DNA of 64,000 nucleotides from Pholis gunnellus. Its lineage: Eukaryota > Chordata > Actinopteri > Perciformes > Pholidae. Of the stretch, positions 10,577-23,071 are shown one piece after another (position 1 is the first letter of the stretch; each line of letters begins with the position of its first letter). The notes beneath the pieces are model-generated. The model was not told where the DNA came from. It saw only the letters and a program-made list of their open reading frames with translations, and did no database searches. The DNA is taken from positions 208,501 to 272,500 of the forward strand of contig OU342807.1 of NCBI GenBank assembly GCA_910591455.2, in the 5' to 3' direction. The translations under genes and the position numbers were made by a program.

Positions 10577-13500
10577 TGACCTCTGAACGTCTGTGTTCTC
10601 GTGCCCTGCTGTCTGTCTGTCAGGTGACTGCTGGCTGCTGGCGGCCATCGCCTCTCTGACCCTGGACCCTCAGGTTCTGAACAGAGTGGTTCCTCCTGGA
10701 CAGAACTTCGGCTCACAGTACGCCGGCATCTTCCAGTTCCAGGTCACATGATCTATTCTAAATACATGAGAGAGTTAAAGAACTACAGGAACAATAACTC
10801 AAGGTCTTCTTACTAGATTTGCTCACATCTCATGGCCTTCATCAGTTTCTCTTCATGAGTTAACTCCACCCACTGATGAAGGCCATGAGATGCAGCTGAA
10901 ACACTCACAACAGATCCGGTAAGAGGACCGGGGCACATCTCAAGTCTCTGAGCTGTCGTTTCCTCGATCCTCGCTTGAACCGGAAGTTGTTCTGAGCCGC
11001 CATGTTGACGGCCGTCCCAACGCTCTTATTTAGCTCTGAGGAGAGAGGAGAGAGGAGAGAGGAGGGAGGAGGGAGGAGGGAGGAGGGAGGAGAGAGGAGA
11101 GAGGAGAGAGGAGAGAGGAGAGAGGAGTGAGGAGAGAGGAGGGAGGAGGGAGGAGTGAGGAGAGAGGAGGGAGGAGGGAGGAGAGAGGAGTGAGGAGAGA
11201 GGAGTGAGGAGGGAGGAGGGAGGAGAGAGGAGGGAGGAGAGAGGAGAGAGGAGGGAGGAGAGAGGAGGGAGGAGAGAGGAGAGAGGAGAGAGGAGAGAGG
11301 AGAGAGGAGAGAGGAGGGAGGAGAGAGGAGAGAGGAGTGAGGAGGGAGGAGGGAGGAGAGAGGAGAGAGGAGGGAGGACAGAGGAGGGAGGACAGAGGAG
11401 AGAGGAGGGAGGAGGGAGGAGAGAGGAGAGAGGAGGGAGGAGAGAGGAGAGAGGAGAGAGGAGGGAGGAGAGAGGAGGGAGGAGGGAGGCGAGAGGAGTG
11501 AGGAGAGAGGAGTGAGGAGAGAGGAGGGAGGAGGGAGGAGTGAGGAGAGAGGAGGGAGGAGTGAGGAGAGAGGAGTGAGGAGAGAGGAGGGAGGACAGAG
11601 GAGGGAGGACAGAGGAGAGAGGAGGGAGGAGAGAGGAGAGAGGAGAGAGGAGGGAGGAGAGAGGAGAGAGGACAGAGGAGAGAGGAGAGAGGAGGGAGGA
11701 GAGAGGAGAGAGGAGGGAGGACGGAGGAGAGAGGAGGGAGGAGGGAGGAGAGAGGAGAGAGGAGGGAGGACAGAGGAGAGAGGAGGGAGGAGAGAGGAGA
11801 GAGGAGGGAGGACAGAGGAGGGAGGACAGAGGAGAGAGGAGGGAGGAGGGAGGAGAGAGGAGAGAGGAGAGAGGAGAGAGGAGTGAGGAGGGAGGAGAGA
11901 GGAGAGAGGAGAGAGGAGGGAGGAGAGAGGACAGAGGAGGGAGGAGGGAGGAGGGAGGAGAGAGGAGCGAGGAGAGAGGAGGGAAGGAGAGAGGAGAGAG
12001 GAGAGAGGAGGGAAGGAGCGAGGATCGAGGAGAGAGGAGAGAGGAGAGAGGAGAGAGGAGGGAGGACAGAGGAGAGAGGAGGGAGGAGAGAGGAGAGAGG
12101 AGGGAGGAGAGAGGAGAGAGGAGGGAAGGAGGGAAGGAGCGAGGAGAGAGGAGGGGGGATCGAGGAGAGAGGAGGGAGGAGAGAGGAGAGAGGAGGGAGG
12201 AGGGAAGGAGAGAGGAGAGAGGAGAGAGGAGGGAAGGAGCGAGGATCGAGGAGAGAGGAGAGAGGAGAGAGGAGAGAGGAGGGAGGAGAGAGGAGGGAGG
12301 AGAGAGGAGAGAGGAGGGAGGAGGGAAGGAGAGAGGAGAGAGGAGAGAGGAGGGAGGAGGGAGGACAGAGGAGAGAGGAGGGAGGAGGGAAGGAGAGAGG
12401 AGAGAGGAGAGAGGAGGGAGGAGGGAGGACAGAGGAGAGAGGAGGGAGGAGAGAGGAGAGAGGAGGGAGGAGAGAGGAGGGAGGAGGGAGGAGAGACACA
12501 CGTTGCTCTCATCATACGTACACAGAATATACAAATCAACAAGAGAAACATAAAAACAAGGACATTAAAGACAACAAAGTAGAACAGAGAAACTAAGCTT
12601 TAACATCTATGAACAATATAAATATATAGAAGAATATAGAACAACAACAATGACAATGGACAATGGATTCAGGATATTAGTGCAGAATGGTGGTAATAGT
12701 GCAAATGAAGATGCAGTTTGTCTGATTCATTGTTCATCAGAGTGACGCAGAGAGAAGCTGGTCCTGGTCTGGTGGTTTTGGTGGTTTTGGTGGTTTTGGT
12801 GGTTTTGGTGTACAGAGCTCTGTAGCTCCTCCAGAGGGGAGGAGGGTGTGAAGGTCTGCAGTGATCAGCCCGTCTCCTGACTCTGGAGGTGAACAAGTCC
12901 AGGATGGGGGGCAGGCTGAAACCAATGATCCTCTCTGCAGACCTGACAGTCCGTTGTGGTCTGTTCCGGTCCTGTTTGGTGGCCGATCCAAACCAGACCG
13001 TGATGGAGGAGCAGAGAACAGACTGGAGGATGGTGGAGTAGAACAGGACCAGCAGCTCCTGAGGCAGGTTGAACTTCCTGAGCTGGAGCAGGAAGTTCAA
13101 CCTCTGCTGGGCCTTTTTCCTGATGGTGTTGATGTTAGAGGCCCACTTCAGGTCCTGGGAGATTGTGGATCCCAGAAACCTGAAGGTCTCCACAGCAGAC
13201 ACAGTGCTGTTGAGTATGGTGAGGGGGGGCAGGGTTGGGGGGCTCCTCCTGAAGTCCACTGTCATCTCCACAGTGTTGAGCTGGTTCAGCTCCAGGTTGT
13301 TCTGACCAGAGGACCAGCTGTTCAGCCTCCGTCTGTAGCAGACTCATCACCGTCTGAGAACTTCAGGAGTCTAACAGACTGATCTTCTGTCTGTTAAAGA
13401 GCCGACTCACATCCTCTTCACAGGTCCTCAGTGCCGGTGGGGGGTCGGTTGGGAGCGGTGAGGAGGAGGCAGGAGGTGTAGGTGGTTGTTTGATGATGGG

Positions 13501-16500
13501 GCAGTTGGGGGGAGTGAGAGTGGACTCATCAAACCTGCAGTAGAAGACGTTCAACATCAGGTGTTGTTACAGCTGTGGCAGTACGGGCAGTGGGTGGAGC
13601 CTCTAGAGGAAGTGACATCAGGTGTTGTTACAGCTGTGGCAGTACGGGCAGTGGGTGGAGCCTCTAGAGGAAGTGACATCAGGTGTTGTTACAGCTGTGG
13701 CAGTACGGGCAGTGGGTGGAGCCTCTAGAGGAAGTGACATCAGGTCTTGTTACAGCTGTGGCAGTACGGGCAGTGGGTGGACGTGGTTGTGGACGACCGG
13801 CTGCCCTCCAGAGACGGGAAGCTGCTGTTCGTCCACTCGGCAGAGGGAGGAGAGTTCTGGAGCGCTCTGCTGGAGAAAGCTTACGCCAAGTAAGAAACAT
13901 TATGGGATGGATGGGGATGAAATGTGTTCATCATTTAGGATGAATTATAATAACTTTATTGATCCTCTTTTATTGTAGCGTCATCATCAGGTCAACATGT
14001 TCATGTGTCAAACACTTTGATGACCAAACACCCGCAGAACTAAAGATCTTCATCAGCTGGACTCTTTAGCTAATGTTAGCATGCTAATGTTAGCATAAAA
14101 TGAAGCTTAGCGTTAGTTCATGCAGGACACAGAAGTCATCCGCCCCCAGCTGTAACCGGCTGACAGCCAGCCGATTGAACGCACCAATCACAGCCCACTC
14201 TCACTTCAAGGAGGTTCATTTAAATACGACTCCTCCTCACCGATCATTCTACGCTGTTACAGAGCCGCTGTTACAGAGCGCACTGTTACAGAGCCGCTGT
14301 TACAGAGCCGCTGTTACAGAGCGCACTGTGGTCCCGTGTTAGCTCAGTAGCTGCTGGCTAATCCGGGGAGCATTCAGAGCGGAGCCATCATCAAGTCTAA
14401 CTCTATTTCCATTTGTTGCAATAAATGGTTAAAATCTTTGACGAGAGTTCCTGACTGAAACTAAGATGATGAACATTATACACCAAAACACTGACACTTC
14501 AACTAGAATAACATATTTCAGCTTTGCACCCCGGTTGTCATTTGAACTACTTTTAGTTTATTTGTGTCTAACACTTCACCTGCGTTCAGTTCCACTTCAT
14601 TTCTACACTTTAACAGATATTGACAACTGTGTTAATAAGCAGCTACTTTTCAAACTCCTTCTTTAACACTTCATTTGACGCATCAGCTACTTTCAGTACT
14701 CACACTTCAATTGAGGATTAACCGAAGTCTAGAACATGAATATTCATTTATCGTGTTGCTGCAGTCGTTTGACACGTTCAGCTCAATGCTCTGCTCCCGT
14801 CTAACACTTCACCTCCTTTCAGTGGTTCCTCTTCGTGTTTCCTGACTCCAGTCAGCCTGTGCAGCAGTATTAAAGGAGTGAGTGTTGGAGGTGATTAGCA
14901 GCAGGGTGGAGGAAGCTTTACTCTGTAAACCCTGGACTCGCCTCGGCCTGGAAAACAAACAGAGCCGCAGACCGAGCTGCTGACTCAGCTCTTTATACTC
15001 AACTCCTGCTGCTCTGATTCATTCTGCCTCACATCGTGTTCCCACAGTCTGTTGAGTCCCGGGCTGAACATGTGAAGTACCTGTTAGCACTGACTCGTTG
15101 TGACTCAGCAGGTTTTCATGTGTTGTCATTATTTTGTCCAGCCAGCTAACCGTCCCGTACCTCCTGCAGGGTGAACAGCTCGTACGAGGCCCTGAGCGGA
15201 GGTTCGAGCATCGAAGGCTTCGAGGATTTCACCGGAGGAATCTCGGAGAGCTACGACCTGCAGAAAGCTCCGCCCTTCCTGTTCAACGTCGTGAGGAAAG
15301 CTCTGAAGCTCGGCTCGCTGCTCGGCTGCTCCATCGATGTACGCTACAGCTGAGCTATGTGTCAGCTAACGCTTTAGCTCGTTTAGCTAGCGAGCTACGT
15401 GTATACGTTCATATCATATTTACGTGTTTCTCAGATTTCCAGCTCGTATGAGACGGAGGCCATCACCGGTCAGAAGCTGGTCAAAGGTCACGCCTACTCC
15501 ATCACTGCAGCACAGCAGGTGAGGCATTCTGGGAAATATTGTGTTGTTTACAGGAACAGGAAGAAGCTGCTGGATGAAAGTTAAGGCTGCTTAAAAAATA
15601 TACCGAAGCCCCTGAACATCGTGTCTCTTGAGAAGAGAAGGTGAAGGTCTCCGGCTGTGAGGCGACCCGAAGGTCTCCGGCTGTGAGGAGACCCGAAGGT
15701 CTCCGGCTGTGAAGAGACCCGAAGTTCTCCGGCTGTGAGGAGACCCGAGGGTCTCCGGCTGTGAAGAGACCCGAAGTTCTCCGGCTGTGAAGAGACCCGA
15801 AGTTCTCCGGCTGTGAGGAGACCCGAGGGTCTCCGGCTGTGAGGAGACCCGAAGTTCTCCGGCTGTGAGGAGACCCGAAGTTCTCCGGCTGTGAGGAGAC
15901 CCGAAGGTCTCCGGCTGCGAGGTCTGAACCAGCAGAAGGGGGGCTCTGCTGGACCAGGTTCCTCCCTGATGATACTTTTGACCTGCAGGTTCTTCACTAT
16001 GGTTCTCCAGTGCAGCTGCTGAGGATCAGGAACCCCTGGGGTCAGGTGGAGTGGACCGGAGCCTGGAGTGACACGTGAGTCCAGGTCCTCATACTGGTCT
16101 GTCAGTCTGTCTGTCTGTCTGTCTCACAGCCTGTCTGTCTCTCTGTCTCTAGGTCAAAGGAGTGGGACGGAGTCGATCCTGAAGAGAAGAAGAAGCTCGA
16201 TCACTCTGCTGATGACGGAGAGTTCTGGTGATTAATATGATCAGTATCAATAAAAACAGTACTTTTTCTTTGATACTTGAAGTACATTTGGTTGATAATA
16301 CTTATTACTCCTCCTCTCTCCTCCTCCTCTCTCTTCCTCCTCCTCCAGGATGTCATACACAGACTTCCTGCATCAGTTTTCCCGCCTCGACATCTGTAAT
16401 CTGACACCAGACACTCTGAGCAGCGACGTGATTGGTCGATGGAACTTCTCTGAGTTTGAGGGCGAGTGGAGGGTCGGCTCCACCGCCGGAGGCTGCAGGA

Positions 16501-17514
16501 ACTACCCAGGTCCCTCCCAGGATTTATCCGGGTCCATCTCACTGAGTGATGCTGTCGGTGACTCGGTTCTCACTTCAACTTCTTTCAGCTCTGACACTTT
16601 ATTTCTCTCTGCAGCCACATTTTGCTCCAACTCTCAGTTCTTCATCCGTCTGGACGACGAAGACGAGGAGCCGGACGACGGAGAGAACGGCTGCACCGTC
16701 ATCATCGGTCTGATGCAGAGAGACGCTCGCAGGGAGAAACGCTTCGGAAGAGACCTGAACACCATCGGGTTCTCCATCTACCAGGTGAGGATTGAAGAAC
16801 GAGGGGCGAGGGTTATATATACATATATATATGTATATATATATGTATATATATATGTATATATATATATTTATGTATATATATATATATATCTGTAATA
16901 TTTGTCTGTTTTTTGTGTTTTTCTTCCAGGTTCCTGATGAGGTGAGTTCAAAGGTTCAGATTCTTCACAATAACATAAATGAAATACAATTAACTAATAA
17001 TTATAAACATATTTTATATTGTTATGAATTATAATATTGTTAAATGTTGAGGATCAAAGTAAAAATATCTTCTACAAACACCAGCTGCTCATTAAATTCT
17101 TTTTACTTTGACGATCCATCAATGTAACAAAGTACATTTACTACAATCTTGAAGTACTTGTATTTCCATTTTCTCTCCTTTACACTTTTACTTCAGTACA
17201 CGTTTACTTTTCAGATTTCACATTAATGCTGACAGTGTATTGATGTATTATTATTATTATCATTATTATTATCATTATTATTATTATTACTATCATTATT
17301 ATTATTATTATTATCATCATTATTATCATTATTACTATCATTATTATTATTATTATTATTATCATCATTATTATCATTATTACTATCATTATTATTATTA
17401 TTATTATCATTATTACTATCATTATTATTATTATTATTATTATCATCATTATTATCATTATTACTATCATTATTATTATTATTATTATTATCATCATTAT
17501 TATCATTATTACTA

Positions 17515-17548
<34 letters not shown>

Positions 17549-20500
17549 CATCATTATTATCATTATTACTATCATTATTATTATTATTATTATCATCATT
17601 ATTATCATTATTACTATCATTATTATTATTATTGTAATTAATGTCATTATTATTATTATCAGTATTATTATTATTATTATTAATATTGTTTTTTGTTGGG
17701 AGGAAGTATCAACTACAGAAGAAAAATATCTGAGATCTCTCCAGAAGACAAACAGTCTTGAGGGGATTTCTTACAAATTGAACTAATTATTTAAATGAAT
17801 TTGTTACTAATGAATGAATTACATAAAGATAACTGAGATATATATAACTGCTGTTATCTTCTTCTCCTCCGGTCAGTTTAAAGGTCGCAGTGACGTCCAC
17901 CTGGGTCCGGACGTCCTGCTGAGGAGGAACGCTGTCGCTCGCAGTCAGAACTTCATCAACCTCAGAGAAGTGTGCGACCGCTTCAAGCTGCCGCCGGGAG
18001 ATTACGTCATCATCCCCTCTACCTTTGACCCACACCGCAAAGGAAGCTTCATCCTGAGGGTGTTCACTGAGAAACAGGCCCAGACCAGGTCCGTCACATA
18101 TATACATATATACATATATATATTTATATATACAGTATATGGATATGGATATGTATATACTGTATATTTATCTTTTCTGTGTTTGTTTCAGTCCGATGGA
18201 AGAAAATGTAAACGCTGACATTCAAGAGGTTTGTGACATTTGTTTCATCAGATTTCAAGCTTTAGATTATTTTAAAATGTATGAAACTTTGAGTGTTTAA
18301 AACAAAGATGATGACTCATAAGAAGAGATAATAACTCGTTAGACAAGACGATACCTTGTTAAAACCAGACAATATCTTGTGAAAACAACATAATAACTCG
18401 CTAAACAACCTAATAACGCGTTAAAACAACATAATAACTTGTTAAACAACATTATAACTCGTTAAAACAACATAATAACTCGTTGGAACAACATAATAAC
18501 TTAAGTCAACCTAATAACTCGTTAAAACAACATAATAACTCATTAGAACAACCTAATAACTCATTAAAACAACATAATAACTTAAGTCAACCTAATAACT
18601 CATTAGAACAACCTAATAACTCGCTAAACAACCTAATAACTCATTAAAACAACATAATAACTTAAGTCAACCTAATAACTCGTTAAAACAACATAATAAC
18701 TCATTAGAACAACATAATAACTCGTTAAAACAACATAATAACTTAAGTCAACCTAATAACTCGTTAAAACAACATAATAACTCATTAGAACAACCTAATA
18801 ACTCATTAAAACAACATAATAACTTAAGTCAACCTAATAACTCATAAAAACAACATAATAACTCATTAAAACAACATAATAACTCGTTAAGTCAACCTAA
18901 TAACTCGTTAAAACAACCTAATAACTCGCTAAACAACCTAATAACTCGTTAAAACCACATAATAACTATTATAATAGTTATTATTATAACTAATATTATG
19001 TTAAAACAACATAATAACTCGTTAAGTCAACCTAATAACTCGTTAAAACAACCTAATAACTCGCTAAACAACCTAATAACTCGTTAAAACAACATAATAA
19101 CTCGTTGGAACGACATAATAACTTGTTAAGTCAACCTAATAACTCGTTAAAACCACATAATAACTCATTAGAACAACATAATAACTCGTTAAAACAACAT
19201 AATAACTCGTTAAGTCAACATAATAACTCGTTAAAACAACATAATAACTCGTTAAACAACCTAATAACTCATTAAAACCACATAATAACTCATTAGAACA
19301 ACATAATAACTCGTTAAAACCACATAATAACTCATTAGAACAACATAATAACTCGTTAAAACAACATAATAACTCGTTAAGTCAACCTAATAACTCGTTA
19401 AAACAACCTAATAACTCGCTAAACAACCTAATAACTCGTTAAAACCACATAATAACTCGTTAAACAACCTAATAACTCGTTAAAACAACATAATAACTTG
19501 TTAAACAACCTAATAACTCGTTAAAACCACATAATAACTCGTTAAACAACCTAATAACTCGTTAAAACAACATAATAACTCGTTAAACAACCTAATAACT
19601 CGTTAAAACCACATAATAACTCGTTAAACAACCTAATAACTCGTTAAAACAACATAATAACTCGTTAAACAACCTAATAACTCGTTAAAACCACATAATA
19701 ACTCGTTAAACAACCTAATAACTCGTTAAAACAACATAATAACTCGTTAAACAACCTAATAACTCGTTAAAACAACATAATAACTTGTTAAACAACCTAA
19801 TAACTCGTTAAAACCACATAATAACTCGTTAAACAACCTAATAACTCGTTAAAACAACATAATAACTCGTTAAACAACCTAATAACTCGTTAAAACAACA
19901 TAATAACTCGTTAAACAACATTATAACTCATTAAAACAACATAATAACTCGTTAAACAACCTAATAACTCGTTAAAACAACATAATAACTCGTTAAACAA
20001 CCTAATAACTCGTTAAAACAACATAATAACTCGTTAAACAACCTAATAACTCGTTAAAACAACATAATAACTCGTTAAACAACCTAATAACTCGTTAAAA
20101 CAACATAATAACTCGTTAAACAACATTATAACTCATTAAAACAACATAATACCTCGTGTCGTATTTTAAGACAACAGGACATAAAATGATGTTCATACAT
20201 TGTTCTAAATCTTTTGTTCTTTCAGCCAGATGTTGGACAGAAAGACGTGGATCCTCACTTCAAGCATCTCTTCGTCCAGATCTCTGGAAACGTAACAACT
20301 TCTTGTTTCTTAAATGAAAAACTTTGCTTCCTGTCAGCCAACAGAACAATGATGTCAGAACAATGATGTCAGAACAATGATGTCAGAACAATGTTTGATT
20401 TCTTTCTATTTTAACAGGACTCTGAAATCTCTGCCTTTGAGCTCCAACAGATTTTGGACAAAGTTGTTGCTCAGAGTAAGAAATGTTTAATATTAAAGTA

Positions 20501-22441
20501 TTTATAATATATAATATTATTAGTGCTGGGCAAGTTAACGCGTTATTATCACGTTAACGCATTAATTCATTAACACTGACAATTATTTTATCGCGAGTGT
20601 ACCAACGTACATTTATAACAAACACCACACATATTACGCTAATCAGCGTTGCATAGTGTCTGACCAAAAAAAGCAAAAAATAAATGATTTATTTAAATTA
20701 TTGTTTTAGAGTTTTTAAAGTGTTTAGTTTGTAATATGTATAATAATCATATCATTTAGTTATCACTACTGAGAATTTAACAAACATAAAACATGACGTA
20801 GATAGGTTTGCAGTTTAAGATGTATATTTAAATTCATCTCTGACACACATGAAGATAAAGTTGTGAACACCGGCTGAATATCTATTATCAGAATCATTAT
20901 AACTGTATTTTAACTTCATATAGCAGTACTTTTAAAATAAAAGTGCACAATACACTACTTTTGAATTCATTATTGAATTTTGCACATAACAATGCGATTA
21001 ATCGCGATTAAAAATTGTAATCGTTGCCCAGCACTAAATATTATTAATAATTTATGAACAGGCGAACTGTTCCTGGATCAGTTTATGTATGAACTGACCA
21101 CTTCGTCTTCGTCTGAAGGATCTGATGTCAGAACTGACGGCTTCAGTCTGCAGACCTGCCGTGATATCATCAGCCTGCTGGACGTATCCTTCAGATGTTC
21201 ACTGATCAATAATCAATACTACTCACTGATCAATAATCAATACTACTCACTGATCAATAATCAATACTACTCACTGATCAATAAACAATACTACTCACTG
21301 ATCAATAAACAATACTACTCACTGATCAATAATCAATACTATTCACTGATCAATAATCAATACTATTCACTGATCAATAAACAATACTACTCACTGATCA
21401 ATAGTCAATACTACTCACTGATCAATAATCAATACTATTCACTGATCAATAAACAATACTACTCACTGATCAATAATCAATACTACTCACTGATCAATAA
21501 TCAATACTATTCACTGATCAATAAACAATACTACTCACTGATCAATAAACAATACTACTCACTGATCAATAATCAATACTACTCACTGATCAATAATCAA
21601 TACTACTCACTGATCAATAATCAATACTACTCACTGATCAATAATCAATACTACTCACTGATCAATAAACAATACTACTCACTGATCAATAATCAATACT
21701 ACTCACTGATCAATAAACAATACTACTCACTGATCAATAATCAATACTACTCACTGATCAATAAACAATACTACTCACTGATCAATAATCAATACTATTC
21801 ACTGATCAATAATCAATACTACTCACTGATCAATAATCAATACTATTCACTGATCAATAATCAATACTACTCACTGATCAATAATCAATACTATTCACTG
21901 ATCAATAAACAATACTACTCACTGATCAATAATCAATACTACTCACTGATCAATAAACAATACTACTCACTGATCAATAATCAATACTATTCACTGATCA
22001 ATAATCAATACTACTCACTGATCAATAATCAATACTATTCACTGATCAATAAACAATACTACTCACTGATCAATAATCAATACTATTCACTGATCAATAA
22101 TCAATACTATTCACTGATCAATAATCAATACTATTCACTGATCAATAATCAATACTACTCACTGATCAATAATCAATACTACTTTTTTAACTGATTAATC
22201 AATAAGATGTTTCAGAAACTTGCCTGCTTCATTTGAACCGTTCTTTTGAGATGTTTTGATCAATTGATCAGGAATCAGCAGGTAAATTGATCGTGATAAT
22301 ATAATTATTGATCTCTGGAAGACTTTACCGATGTTTTTTAACATTTCTTCTTCTACACATTAAATGTTGAAATGTAGAAAATCTAAAATGAGAGAAAGAT
22401 TACTGAGTGAAAAATACAAACAAGGACAGACGGACAGACGG

Positions 22442-22500
<59 letters not shown>

Positions 22501-23035
22501 GGATCTTTAACTGGTCTCCAGATAGACGGCAGCACTAAACTGGGTCTGCTGGAGTTTCACCGTCTGTGGAAGAAGATCCAGAAATACCTGGTGAGACATT
22601 CAGGATGATGTCATACTGTGATGTCATGATTCAGTCTACTGTGATGTCATGATTCAGTCTATTGTGATGTCATGATTCAGTCTACAGTGATGTCATTATT
22701 CAGTCTACAGTGATGTCATCATAAACACATTTCTCTTCTGCAGGAGATCTTCAAGAGTCACGACTCTGACGGTTCTGGTACGATGAGCAGTCATGAGATG
22801 AGAGCCGCTCTCAATGAAGCTGGTGAGGTTCATTAAGGAGGTTAAACATACGGTCAGAGGGCCACAACCGGCCACATAGAGTCCAATGGAACATTCAGAC
22901 TCATAACATCACTGGATGGTTCCATCTCACGTGTTCTACAGGATTCATTGGTTCTAAAAGAAGTTTGTGTGTGTGTGTGTTAATGTGTGTGTTCGTGTGT
23001 GTTAATGTGTGTGTTCGTGTGTGTGTGTGTGTGTT

Positions 23036-23071
<36 letters not shown>

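Noticed and set aside
10905..12551. Three overlapping minus-strand frames of about 490-550 codons rich in Ser, Leu and Pro
   Set aside because: They are translations of the polypurine/polypyrimidine tract in all three frames, with no conserved domain.
12669..13271. A 200-codon open frame treated as a host gene
   Set aside because: It matches the LINE reverse-transcriptase C-terminus and lacks the upstream domains.
21085..22194. 369-codon frame with YYSLINNQ repeats attached to a calpain exon
   Set aside because: Exon 16 reading through its donor (gtatcc at 21184) into an intronic array. The neighbouring calpain has the same exon with the same end.
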